Shown here piece after piece: positions 1 to 5,521 of a DNA stretch of 8,096 nt; positions within the stretch are counted from its first letter, which is position 1, and the number at the start of each line of letters is the position of its first letter. Below the pieces are notes generated by a model. That model did not search any database. It saw nothing but the letters and a program-made list of their open reading frames with translations, and was not told the DNA's origin. The DNA comes from Bryobacterales bacterium (GTDB lineage Bacteria > Cyanobacteriota > Vampirovibrionia > Obscuribacterales > Obscuribacteraceae). The stretch lies in NCBI GenBank assembly GCA_903970295.1, contig CAJCHQ010000251.1, forward strand, positions 1-8,096, in the 5' to 3' direction. Position numbers and translations under genes: made by a program.

Positions 1-278
1 CCACTTGGTTTGCGAGAAAATGATGCTCTTGAATTTTCTACTCGATGCTCTTGACCGCTCTTCAACACTCGAATACAAACATTCACTCAAATTTTGAATT
101 TGTTCATGAATTATCTGGGGATTAGTCAGTTGTGCTCGACCCCATTCTCGACGCCTTTTCGTTTCGAAGAAATTGCCGAAAAGAAACATATTCAGCATAT
201 AATGATATAAGGGGAAACCGTGAGAGATTTTAAGGTTCGCAGGATTCCCCTGGATTTAGCTAGTAGCCGTGCAATCTT
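1..278. other. AT-rich intergenic region, no gene seen
   Basis: I see no convincing reading frame here on either strand. The stretch holds an 11-bp direct repeat (listed separately), a small dyad CTTTTCG (155-161) / CGAAAAG (177-183), and a weak inverted repeat AGGGGAA (210-216) / TTCCCCT (245-251). The last lies downstream of the minus-strand gene ending at 279 and is followed in that direction by AT-rich sequence, so it might be a weak terminator, but its 28-nt loop argues against that. Confidence 0.6.
22..54. repeat. 11-bp direct repeat, two copies 22 bp apart
   Basis: GATGCTCTTGA occurs at 22-32 and again at 44-54. The start-to-start distance of 22 bp is about two helical turns, the spacing expected when two protein protomers bind one DNA face. 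The target gene would lie to the left, outside the window. A chance repeat cannot be excluded. Confidence 0.4.
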
Positions 279-494
279 TCAGCTAACGGTTTCAGTGTTT
301 TCGGCTGGTGTGCCTGCGCCTTTTGCCTTCCCGAATAAATCGCTGTAACGGCAATACGTGCACATTTGCGTTTGCGTGCATTTGCAGGTGTATGCCGGAG
401 CGGGTCCTGTGTTGTGTTCTACGAAGATTTGATTGGTGACAAGTTCGTCCACCGGATAACCACCTTCAAAAGGGTCCTTCAACTCAAAAGACAT
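279..494 (-). CDS. Small CxC-x5-CxxC protein, function unknown
   Basis: A 71-aa protein that I do not recognise. The start is well supported: ATG at 492-494 is preceded on the minus strand by AAGGAGA (502-508) at good spacing. The visible feature is a four-cysteine cluster, C37-x-C39-x5-C45-xx-C48, followed by a short polar tail (about residues 55-71). Such spacing suits a bound metal (Zn) or a redox site, but no named family follows from it. There is no signal peptide or membrane segment, so it is probably cytoplasmic. The region encoding the cysteines is built of short TTTGCG/TTTGCA-like iterations, so part of the motif may have arisen by local duplication. It stands alone, about 165 bp from its upstream neighbour on the same strand. 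Confidence 0.7.
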   Translation of the reverse strand: MSFELKDPFEGGYPVDELVTNQIFVEHNTGPAPAYTCKCTQTQMCTYCRYSDLFGKAKGAGTPAENTETVS

Positions 495-628
495 GTGAGT
501 ATCTCCTTGATTCAGATTTTTCTGCGTGCGTTTTTATGGCTGCGGGCGTTGATCCTGCAGGAAAAATTCCAGTTATGTTCGTACCCTGGAGCTTTTTTGC
601 TCACGGATATGCTGACATCTAATTAAAT

Positions 629-650
629 CTGGCCATTTGTGACGGGCCAG
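629..650 (-). terminator. Possible terminator after the TPR-like gene
   Basis: CTGGCC (629-634) and GGCCAG (645-650) form a 6-bp GC-rich stem with a 10-nt loop, 8 nt beyond the stop codon at 659. In the minus direction the stem is followed by ATTTAATTAG, which is AT-rich but not a clean U-run, so the call is modest. Confidence 0.45.
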
Positions 651-658
651 TCCAAGCT

Positions 659-1303
659 TTAATCGTCGTTGTCGTCTTCGATTTTCGGCTTCTTGCCGCC
701 TTTTTCACCGTCGACAACTTTACCGGCAACGCGCGCATTGCTTGGATTGCCAACTCGTTTCAAGTACTTGGCGTCGGTTTCCCACACCCGTGGCAGTGAA
801 CCGCACAACTTTTTCAACTCGACCCGTGCGACGGTGCCGCGCTCAGCGTCTGAATATTGACCGGAGAGCCCGGGGACACTCAAACCATGCCAGGACATGC
901 CGATTTCGTCGCCGACTTCATTGCGTAGAACAATCAAATATTCCTGGATGCATTTTTTGAAAAGCTCAGGATCTCGCTTGTCGGCTGGTTGGGTTTGCAG
1001 TTTCTTTTGCAGGCATTGCGCGTAGGTGAGATGTGTATCACAATCGTTGTTGTCTTTGTTTACTGCCTTCTGGCAATACTTGATTGCTTTGTCTATGTAT
1101 CCTGCCTTCAGGCACTGGTGCGCTTGCAGCATGTAAGAGTTGCCGGTCGCTTCGCCAATTGAATAGCCTTCGATTGAACTGACAGCACTAGGATATTCGC
1201 GACTGCCGGTCGTGGCGTCTCCATCGGGTCCATCCTCTGCGAACGCGATAGGCGTTTGCAAAAGCAAAAACAATTGCAAAGCGATGAGAGTTGGAGCGCG
1301 CAT
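659..1303 (-). CDS. Exported TPR-like protein
   Basis: A 214-aa protein starting at the ATG at 1301-1303. That start places a typical signal peptide at the N-terminus (basic residue 2, hydrophobic core about 5-20, likely cleavage after AFA near residue 22) and has GAGGA (1308-1312) as a ribosome-binding site. The frame stays open upstream to a TTG at 1414, but that start would bury the signal peptide behind 37 extra residues. Residues about 57-82 look like a tetratricopeptide helix pair (YMLQAHQCLKAG, then DKAIKYCQKAV), with a degenerate second unit about 88-125. The mature protein has six cysteines (64, 77, 88, 97, 118, 167), compatible with disulfides outside the cytoplasm. The C-terminus is a charged tail: a Lys/Gly run and then Asp-rich. 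TPR proteins are scaffolds, and the partner cannot be read from sequence. Confidence 0.82.
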   Translation of the reverse strand: MRAPTLIALQLFLLLQTPIAFAEDGPDGDATTGSREYPSAVSSIEGYSIGEATGNSYMLQAHQCLKAGYIDKAIKYCQKAVNKDNNDCDTHLTYAQCLQKKLQTQPADKRDPELFKKCIQEYLIVLRNEVGDEIGMSWHGLSVPGLSGQYSDAERGTVARVELKKLCGSLPRVWETDAKYLKRVGNPSNARVAGKVVDGEKGGKKPKIEDDNDD

Positions 1304-1444
1304 AGTGTCCTCATTGACGGAAAGTGTCATATTGACATGGTTAGTCAAGATACCAGGGCGGGGCTGATTTGGTCCAATTAGTTTAAACCCATAAGTCATA
1401 ATTGCCGGTCTCAATCATCCCTCCCTCTTTCTCTGCCAATGCTA

Positions 1445-1488
1445 GAAATCGGCGCATTGTCGTCTTCGAATAACACTGCGCCGATTTC
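1445..1488 (-). terminator. Perfect 12-bp inverted repeat, putative terminator
   Basis: GAAATCGGCGCA (1445-1456) and TGCGCCGATTTC (1477-1488) are exact reverse complements separated by 20 nt. The element starts 8 nt beyond the stop of the minus-strand gene ending at 1497, where a terminator is expected. No U-tract follows in the minus direction (the next bases are TAGCATTGG), so it may instead be a 3' stabilising stem or a factor-dependent end. Confidence 0.5.
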
Positions 1489-1496
1489 GGTTTGAG

Positions 1497-2540
1497 TTAG
1501 ACGGTCGGAATCTCGCTCTGAAACTTTGCCAGATCGTCGGCGACCAGAAGGCGGTAAGCCTTATCGTTGAGGAAGCGCACTGGCATAATCGGGTCAAACA
1601 ATCCTGTGCCCAAGCCAAGCAGACCAGTACCTTGCCTTATTGTCGGAAGACTGAGACGCTCGTCCCACTCCTCGCAACAAGCAATGCATGTCCAATGGGC
1701 TTGTGATTGAGCGCCGATGAAAAGTCCCGACCAGTCATACCCGGTGACCCGGAATTTTGTCGTGAGCTTAGTCAGCAATGCTGCCGGCAAGAATGGGGCG
1801 AGGTGGCTGAAGAAGCGATCGCGCGCAGCTTGTTGGGCTTTCCGCCAACGGTCATTTTCTTCCAGCATGAAATTGGCGATTTCCCAGCCGACGCTCATCT
1901 TCCTTTCGCTCAATGGTTCAACCAGGCGAAGAATCACATACATGCCGGCAGAGGCGCGAGCATTGGCTACTTGCTCGATCGGCTGGAGGACCACTCCTTG
2001 CTGCATGTATGAACTTAACGCCCATAGTTTCCCCTGCGGACCGCGGATGATTTTTTCTCCGTGTCCAAGGGGATCGCCTGCGGCTTTGGCGAATCTGCCA
2101 TAGGTCAGCATTAGATCGCCGGGTTGCATTGCTTCTGCCGGAGGATTGAGCCAAGTTGCAGCCGGCAGCCAGCGCTGTTTTCCGGTGCGCAAATATTGCT
2201 TCTTATGCAATTGGTATTGCAGGAAGACAAACGCCCAACTACCGAGAAGTGCCGCCGCCACCAACTTGAGCAGCCAGGCGCCGGGAGTGAAAAAGACGAT
2301 CACTGAAAGTGTGACGCCGATTATTGTTGGAATCACCAACTCTAGACGCGAAACACTGTCGTAATAAGTATGCAGGCAAGTGCGCAGCTCGAACAGTGTG
2401 ATTGCCAGCCATAGTCCGCTGATAATTGCGCAACCGGTGGAAAACTGGCCGTCGAAAGCATGATGGTGGGCGAATCGCCAGGTGAGCACGATCAATCCCA
2501 AATAGGAAAAGCTATGAGCGATTTTTAGTAGTCGATACAT
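1497..2540 (-). CDS. Multi-pass membrane protein with probable permuted papain (YiiX/NlpC-P60-like) domain
   Basis: A 347-aa protein from the ATG at 2538-2540. Among several in-frame starts (GTG 2621, ATG 2546, ATG 2540), only this one sits at proper distance (7 nt) from AAGG. The first 110 residues contain three or four hydrophobic segments (about 7-23, 34-53, 68-84, 88-108). The soluble part resembles permuted NlpC/P60 enzymes of the YiiX (peptidase C92) type: a P-G-D turn (140-142) opening the domain, a possible catalytic His160 in a GHGEK context, G-Y-D at 267-269, and a late Cys cluster (C285, C288, C289) in a WTCIACCEEW segment like the CSEL/V Cys of that family. His160 lacks the usual Ser/Thr-His-Val/Ala context, so activity is unproven. 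If active it would hydrolyse an amide or ester near the membrane. The gene is certain; the domain call is moderate. Confidence 0.6.
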   Translation of the reverse strand: MYRLLKIAHSFSYLGLIVLTWRFAHHHAFDGQFSTGCAIISGLWLAITLFELRTCLHTYYDSVSRLELVIPTIIGVTLSVIVFFTPGAWLLKLVAAALLGSWAFVFLQYQLHKKQYLRTGKQRWLPAATWLNPPAEAMQPGDLMLTYGRFAKAAGDPLGHGEKIIRGPQGKLWALSSYMQQGVVLQPIEQVANARASAGMYVILRLVEPLSERKMSVGWEIANFMLEENDRWRKAQQAARDRFFSHLAPFLPAALLTKLTTKFRVTGYDWSGLFIGAQSQAHWTCIACCEEWDERLSLPTIRQGTGLLGLGTGLFDPIMPVRFLNDKAYRLLVADDLAKFQSEIPTV

Positions 2541-2684
2541 ATACATCCCTTCTCGTCTGGACTTTGTCCAAACTAAGTCGATTTGTCGGTGTGTGGAAAG
2601 ACGAGATGCGCTATCCGACACCGTGTGGTCTGATAGTCGTTGGCAGCTGATTGGGTAATACTTTGGGGAAACGTGAGGTTCTGA

Positions 2685-2921
2685 TTGATTCCCATAACAA
2701 GTGAAAAAGCTATTGTTGCTTCGATACTAGTCCTGGCTGGATCGGCTTTACAAGATATGTTCGCGGGACAGGTTTTGCAGGTTAGCAATTTCTTCTGGTG
2801 CCGCTTCATGGGGCCTGTTCCAGGCGACAAAAACTGGTACGGTCCCCGGGCGCATTATCTGGCACTACTGGTGGTGCAAGAAGCGCTGCGGAAATTGCGA
2901 AATCAAGTCGGTGCTGATTAG
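2685..2921 (+). CDS. Small hypothetical protein, TTG start
   Basis: A 78-aa frame starting at TTG 2685-2687, preceded by GAGG (2675-2678) at 6-nt spacing; no other start with a comparable site is present. The product is not recognised. It has a moderately hydrophobic N-terminal stretch (about residues 9-21) that may be a membrane anchor or uncleaved signal, an aromatic/Gly/Pro middle (NFFWCRFMGPVPGDKNWYGP, about 35-54), and an amphipathic C-terminal helix with basic residues (about 57-74). It diverges from the membrane protein gene starting at 2540, so the two share the 144-bp gap at 2541-2684. Codon use looks coding, and the overlapping minus-strand frame looks poorer. Existence is likely but not certain. 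Confidence 0.5.
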   Translation: MIPITSEKAIVASILVLAGSALQDMFAGQVLQVSNFFWCRFMGPVPGDKNWYGPRAHYLALLVVQEALRKLRNQVGAD

Positions 2922-3301
2922 AAAACTGCTTGGATCGATCTAAGAAAGCACCCTCTGAGCACTTTCGCGCGTTTGTTTTCGTGGCTTCTTAGCGCGGCGT
3001 GCGCGAAGTCAGGCGCGAGTTTGGCTTCTGCCCAATGGCTGAAAGCACCACTAAATGGTAGTTTGGAGTATTTGATCCGGTCGTCAAGGAAGATTAAGAA
3101 CGTCCTGGCAAAATAAGTTGTTTTGTCACGCTGACGCCGTTTCGTAAGACATTGGAGTTCACCCATTCCCAAACTTCTGAAAGAGAGCTGCAGCTAAAAC
3201 ACAACAACCTCCACAACACCGGCACCGATCTGTCACGCTTTAGTGATACCAGTGTTTTCTACTTCTTAACGACCATCACACCAACTAAGAGGTCTAAGAC
3301 G
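2922..3301. other. Intergenic/leader region before the 145-aa gene
   Basis: I see no supported gene. Possible contents: a weak plus-strand promoter TTGTCA (3123-3128), 16-bp spacer, TAAGAC (3145-3150); a 9-bp direct repeat TGTCACGCT at 3124-3132 and 3231-3239; and an inverted repeat TTCGCGC (2964-2970) / GCGCGAA (3001-3007) with a 30-nt loop and no T-run. If the promoter is real, the next gene has a leader of about 145 nt. Confidence 0.35.
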
Positions 3302-3739
3302 ATGTGTGAGACAGGCACAATGACTAGAGAACGTTTTCCGCGCTCCGCTGCTACTGCGCAAGAGCTTCGGGTCATAGATGAAGCGCACAAAGCGTTTCTG
3401 CAGGCGCCTTCTTGCTTCGCAGGAATCGCCGTTTTCGGTCGCACGAAGGAAGACCGAACTATGTGTATGAGTTTGGCTCAAATCAAGCGCTCGGATGTAT
3501 GCAGTGATGCGGAGATGTTTCGTGAGGTGTTCGGCAGTTTTGAGCTGATTGCTATGGAGATGCACAATGACGACGCCTGGCCTTGTCTTGAATTCCTGAT
3601 CTCTTTGCGCACTTTCAGCAAATTCAGCGTGGTGCGCATCTGTAAGGACGGAAATTTCGAACGGTGGCGATTTGGGGATGTTCTCAAAGACATCCACGAA
3701 AAAGGTCGCGCAAGGAATAAACGTCGCGCCGGGGCCTGA
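3302..3739 (+). CDS. Cys-containing cytoplasmic protein, function unknown
   Basis: A 145-aa protein beginning at ATG 3302-3304, with AAGAGG (3287-3292) 9 nt upstream. An earlier in-frame ATG would add 50 residues of low-complexity, leader-like sequence and has no ribosome-binding site. There is no signal peptide or membrane segment. A helical segment (about 17-34) precedes an alternating hydrophobic core with short beta-like runs (AGIAVFGRT 40-48, LIAMEM 82-87, FSVVRICKDG 108-117), and the C-terminus is strongly basic (KGRARNKRR, about 134-142), which could touch nucleic acid. Cysteines fall at 2, 38, 55, 67, 95 and 114 without a named metal motif. I do not recognise the family. The strand choice is supported by the ribosome-binding site and by a good terminator immediately downstream; the long minus-strand frame over it has neither. 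Confidence 0.68.
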   Translation: MCETGTMTRERFPRSAATAQELRVIDEAHKAFLQAPSCFAGIAVFGRTKEDRTMCMSLAQIKRSDVCSDAEMFREVFGSFELIAMEMHNDDAWPCLEFLISLRTFSKFSVVRICKDGNFERWRFGDVLKDIHEKGRARNKRRAGA

Positions 3740-3750
3740 AGTTTCAATCA

Positions 3751-3802
3751 CTCCGAGCGGTGAATAGCCAAAGCGCCTTTTCCGCTCGGGGAAAAATTTT
3801 TT
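3751..3802 (+). terminator. Rho-independent terminator
   Basis: CCGAGCGG (3753-3760) pairs with CCGCTCGG (3782-3789), and a further U-G and C-G pair extends the stem outward. After an AAAAA run comes a run of six T (3797-3802). It begins 12 nt beyond the stop at 3739, so it ends the plus-strand transcript of the 145-aa gene. Confidence 0.75.
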
Positions 3803-3824
3803 GTCTCCTCAACTTTCCGTAAAG

Positions 3825-3845
3825 CTCAACCGATATCGGTTTGAG
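3825..3845. promoter_or_regulatory. Near-perfect palindrome, possible operator
   Basis: CTCAACCGAT (3825-3834) is followed directly by its reverse complement with one inserted T (ATCGGTTTGAG, 3835-3845). The centre lies about 77 bp upstream of the start predicted for the promoter at 3877-3905, a position typical of a dimeric activator site. No protein can be assigned. Confidence 0.4.
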
Positions 3846-3876
3846 TTTCTAGCGAAAGCCTCTTCAATTTCAAATT

Positions 3877-3905
3877 TTGCAATTGTAGGTACTAAGTGTT
3901 ATAGT
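3877..3905 (+). promoter_or_regulatory. Sigma-70-like promoter on the plus strand
   Basis: TTGCAA (3877-3882) and TATAGT (3900-3905) are separated by exactly 17 bp, close to the vegetative consensus in both boxes. No plus-strand gene follows: the DUF1304 gene downstream is on the opposite strand. The transcript would start near 3912. Confidence 0.55.
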
Positions 3906-3981
3906 GGCGACCGGGGAATGGCTAGCCGAGGGAGGCTTTTGCCTGCCACCTAGTTTCTGGGCTGAACTGATCCAGGCCTTC

Positions 3982-4344
3982 TTAATTGGTCAAAAGCGCC
4001 GCTGCAATCGCGCACAAGGCTGGAACTGCCTGGACAAAGAAAATTTTGCGCGAGACAGTGGCGGCACCATAGAGTCCTGCGACGGTTACGCAACCAGCGA
4101 AAAAAAGTGTCAGCTGCTTGCCCAGTTCAGGTGGAGCAACCAGAGCCCAGAGCAATCCAGCGGCCAAAAAGCCATTGTATAAGCCTTGATTGCCGGCAAG
4201 CCTCTTCGTTCCCTCCGCCATTTCGGCAGTCATGCCGAACGCTTTCAAAGTCTTGGGAGCTGTCCAGCGAAACATCTCGAGGTAGAGAAAGTAAAAGTGG
4301 GCCAAAGCCACAACAGCGACGAGGACCTTGGTAATTATGGACAT
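3982..4344 (-). CDS. DUF1304 family membrane protein
   Basis: A 120-aa integral membrane protein of the DUF1304 family. The family pattern is clear: an N-terminal hydrophobic helix leading into HFYFLYLEMFRW (about 16-27), then F-G-M-T and a stretch of acidic and Lys residues, the hallmark NQGLYNGFLAAGLLWAL (about 52-68), a third helix, and the near-invariant GLYGAATVSRKIFFVQ segment (about 90-105) leading into the last helix. Four transmembrane helices fit the usual length of about 120 aa. No biochemical role is established for the family. Two adjacent ATGs exist (4347 and 4344); GGGAG (4351-4355) is 6 nt from the second and 3 nt from the first, so I take the second. It is on the same strand as the LRV gene, 145 bp downstream of it, and may be covered by an antisense transcript. 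Confidence 0.93.
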   Translation of the reverse strand: MSIITKVLVAVVALAHFYFLYLEMFRWTAPKTLKAFGMTAEMAEGTKRLAGNQGLYNGFLAAGLLWALVAPPELGKQLTLFFAGCVTVAGLYGAATVSRKIFFVQAVPALCAIAAALLTN

Positions 4345-4453
4345 CATGCGCTCCCAGTTAGATTCGCAGGCACTTCAGCCCCCGGCAGTTTAGCCCCGGG
4401 CACGCCACATTCTGGCAGAAATCTTCGAACCTGTCATTCTCAGTATCGGGATA

Positions 4454-4491
4454 GGATCGAAACATTTGTGCGTTTGCCGATCCGGGTTTTT
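4454..4491 (+). terminator. Rho-independent terminator read on the plus strand
   Basis: GGATCG (4454-4459) pairs with CGATCC (4478-4483). Inside it AAAC pairs with GTTT after a two-base bulge, leaving an 8-nt loop. GGG and five T (4487-4491) follow on the plus strand. In the minus direction, just after the LRV stop codon, no T-run follows, so the polarity fits plus-strand transcription although the hairpin could still protect the LRV mRNA end. Confidence 0.5.
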
Positions 4492-5239
4492 ACCTGGAAG
4501 CCGTGCGGCGATGTTCGTGAACGAACTTTTCAAAGTTGCCTACGTGCACCTCGGTTCTCGTCAATCGTGACACCGTTCGTTGAGAACGGCTGGCCACATA
4601 TGGATTTTCATCTTCCGCCAGGGCTGCCAAAATAGCGAGCGGGATGTTGTGATTTTCGGCAACCGCATATCTAACGTCGGCGTCCTCGTCCGCAGACAAT
4701 GCCGTTAGGGTCTCAAGGTAGGTGTGTACGTTGTCTGCGACTGCGGCCCTGACATGGGCGCATTCGTGCCTGGCTAGAGCGCCAAGCAAACTGGGGTTAT
4801 CGATTGTTTCGGCAATGCGTGAGAGCAGTCGCCAGGCTCCTTTTTCGGCTTGAGCGAGATTGGCGCGCTGCGACATTTGTAAGCGCCGCCACTCGATCAG
4901 GCTCGGCGCGAATTCGGATTTCTGTCCGTTGACCGGCTCGGAATGAGATTTTCGCGTCTTGCCTAATGACCAGTATTCGATTGCTGTTCGGCGAATCTGC
5001 TGCAAGTGTATGCGTTTCTCGCGGCTCAGTAATTTGCTGAGCGCTGGCGTATTTAGATAAACTGGCGCGATCTGCCGGGCTCTGGCAAATTTGCTGCCCG
5101 TTTGTCGCAGCTTCTTTATGGTCAGGTTGCTGAATATTTCTGTGTATGCCTTAAGCCTTGCGGAAATCTGGTTCAGGTAAAACATGACGATCCCCCGCGT
5201 TGATGGATAAAGGAGAATCCATATCAAGGTTGCCTGCAT
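4490..5239 (-). CDS. LRV (variant leucine-rich repeat) protein
   Basis: A 249-aa protein from the ATG at 5237-5239, chosen because AGAGGG (5247-5252) lies 7 nt upstream. Two other in-frame ATGs also have G-rich upstream sequence: 5284 (264 aa, GGGG at 5292-5295) and 5185 (231 aa, GGGGG at 5191-5195), so the start is uncertain. Residues about 144-223 hold three tandem units of roughly 26 aa of the LRV type: ...LLGALARHECAHVRAAVADN, ...LETLTALSADEDADVRYAVAEN, ...LAILAALAEDENPYVASRS. The D-x-x-V-R-x-x-V-A-x-N signature is typical of alpha/3-10-helical LRV solenoids, which usually mediate protein binding. The N-terminal 110 residues are basic and unassigned; with this start the first 20 are hydrophobic and could anchor the protein. 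There is no N-terminal 4Fe-4S cysteine cluster such as some LRV proteins carry. Confidence 0.85.
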   Translation of the reverse strand: MQATLIWILLYPSTRGIVMFYLNQISARLKAYTEIFSNLTIKKLRQTGSKFARARQIAPVYLNTPALSKLLSREKRIHLQQIRRTAIEYWSLGKTRKSHSEPVNGQKSEFAPSLIEWRRLQMSQRANLAQAEKGAWRLLSRIAETIDNPSLLGALARHECAHVRAAVADNVHTYLETLTALSADEDADVRYAVAENHNIPLAILAALAEDENPYVASRSQRTVSRLTRTEVHVGNFEKFVHEHRRTASR

Positions 5240-5355
5240 CCATGATCCCTCTAAACTTGCTGCGGCGGGTATGCAATAACCCATAGATTCACCCCGATTA
5301 GCATATATAAAGTGTTTCTCCGGGCTGCTGGGCTAGGGTTTTAGATCTCCGCTAG

Positions 5356-5517
5356 CAACTGCTGAGCGAAACTATTTTCGGCAGTCTATCGCTCGAAATT
5401 TTCTTATTGAAAGCGTTATCTCAAGAAAAAGGCATCCGCGCCCGAGTCGCTCAAAATGCAGCAGCCTCAATGCAATCAATGCTGCTGATACTGAACGATT
5501 CGGACGCGTATGTAGAA
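5356..5517 (+). pseudogene. Remnant of an LRV-repeat coding sequence
   Basis: The plus-strand frame after the TAG at 5353 reads about 54 codons, the last 38 of which match the LRV pattern: LLKALSQEKG, IRARVAQNAAAS, then MLLILNDSDAYVE. This parallels the units in the neighbouring LRV gene on the other strand. It has no ribosome-binding site, and the repeat signature stops at 5517, four bases before the agt stop codon at 5522-5524; beyond that the frame is only the reverse of agt. I read it as a truncated fragment left by a rearrangement, not a working gene. Confidence 0.45.
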
Positions 5518-5521
5518 GGCG

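Larger units (their letters stand above)
3912..4491 (+). ncRNA. Candidate antisense RNA covering the DUF1304 gene
   Basis: This is inferred, not recognised from a family. A consensus-like plus-strand promoter (3877-3905) and a plus-strand terminator (4454-4491) bracket the whole minus-strand DUF1304 gene (3982-4344) with no credible plus-strand protein between them. The RNA would be about 580 nt and fully complementary to the DUF1304 mRNA. Its 5' end can fold locally (GTGGC 3904-3908 with GCCAC 3945-3949, and AGGC-TTTT-GCCT inside), so a short RNA ending earlier is also possible. Confidence 0.3.

Noticed and set aside
230..300. Possible tRNA-like TTC-loop sequence
   Set aside because: No cloverleaf or acceptor stem could be formed.
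1815..1822. GCGATCGC, the cyanobacterial HIP1 octamer
   Set aside because: I noticed only this copy in 8 kb, inside a coding region; not enriched, so no taxonomic weight.
2573..2830. 85-codon minus-strand frame overlapping the TTG-start gene
   Set aside because: Overlaps the 5' end region of the membrane protein gene out of frame and has no ribosome-binding site; the plus-strand frame looks more coding.
2964..3007. TTCGCGC/GCGCGAA inverted repeat as terminator of the TTG-start gene
   Set aside because: 30-nt loop and no T-run.
2918..3172. 84-codon minus-strand frame
   Set aside because: No convincing ribosome-binding site and composition typical of non-coding DNA; treated as intergenic.
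3266..3751. 161-codon minus-strand frame opposite the 145-aa gene
   Set aside because: No ribosome-binding site, unnatural composition, and it runs through the plus-strand gene that has a good start and terminator.
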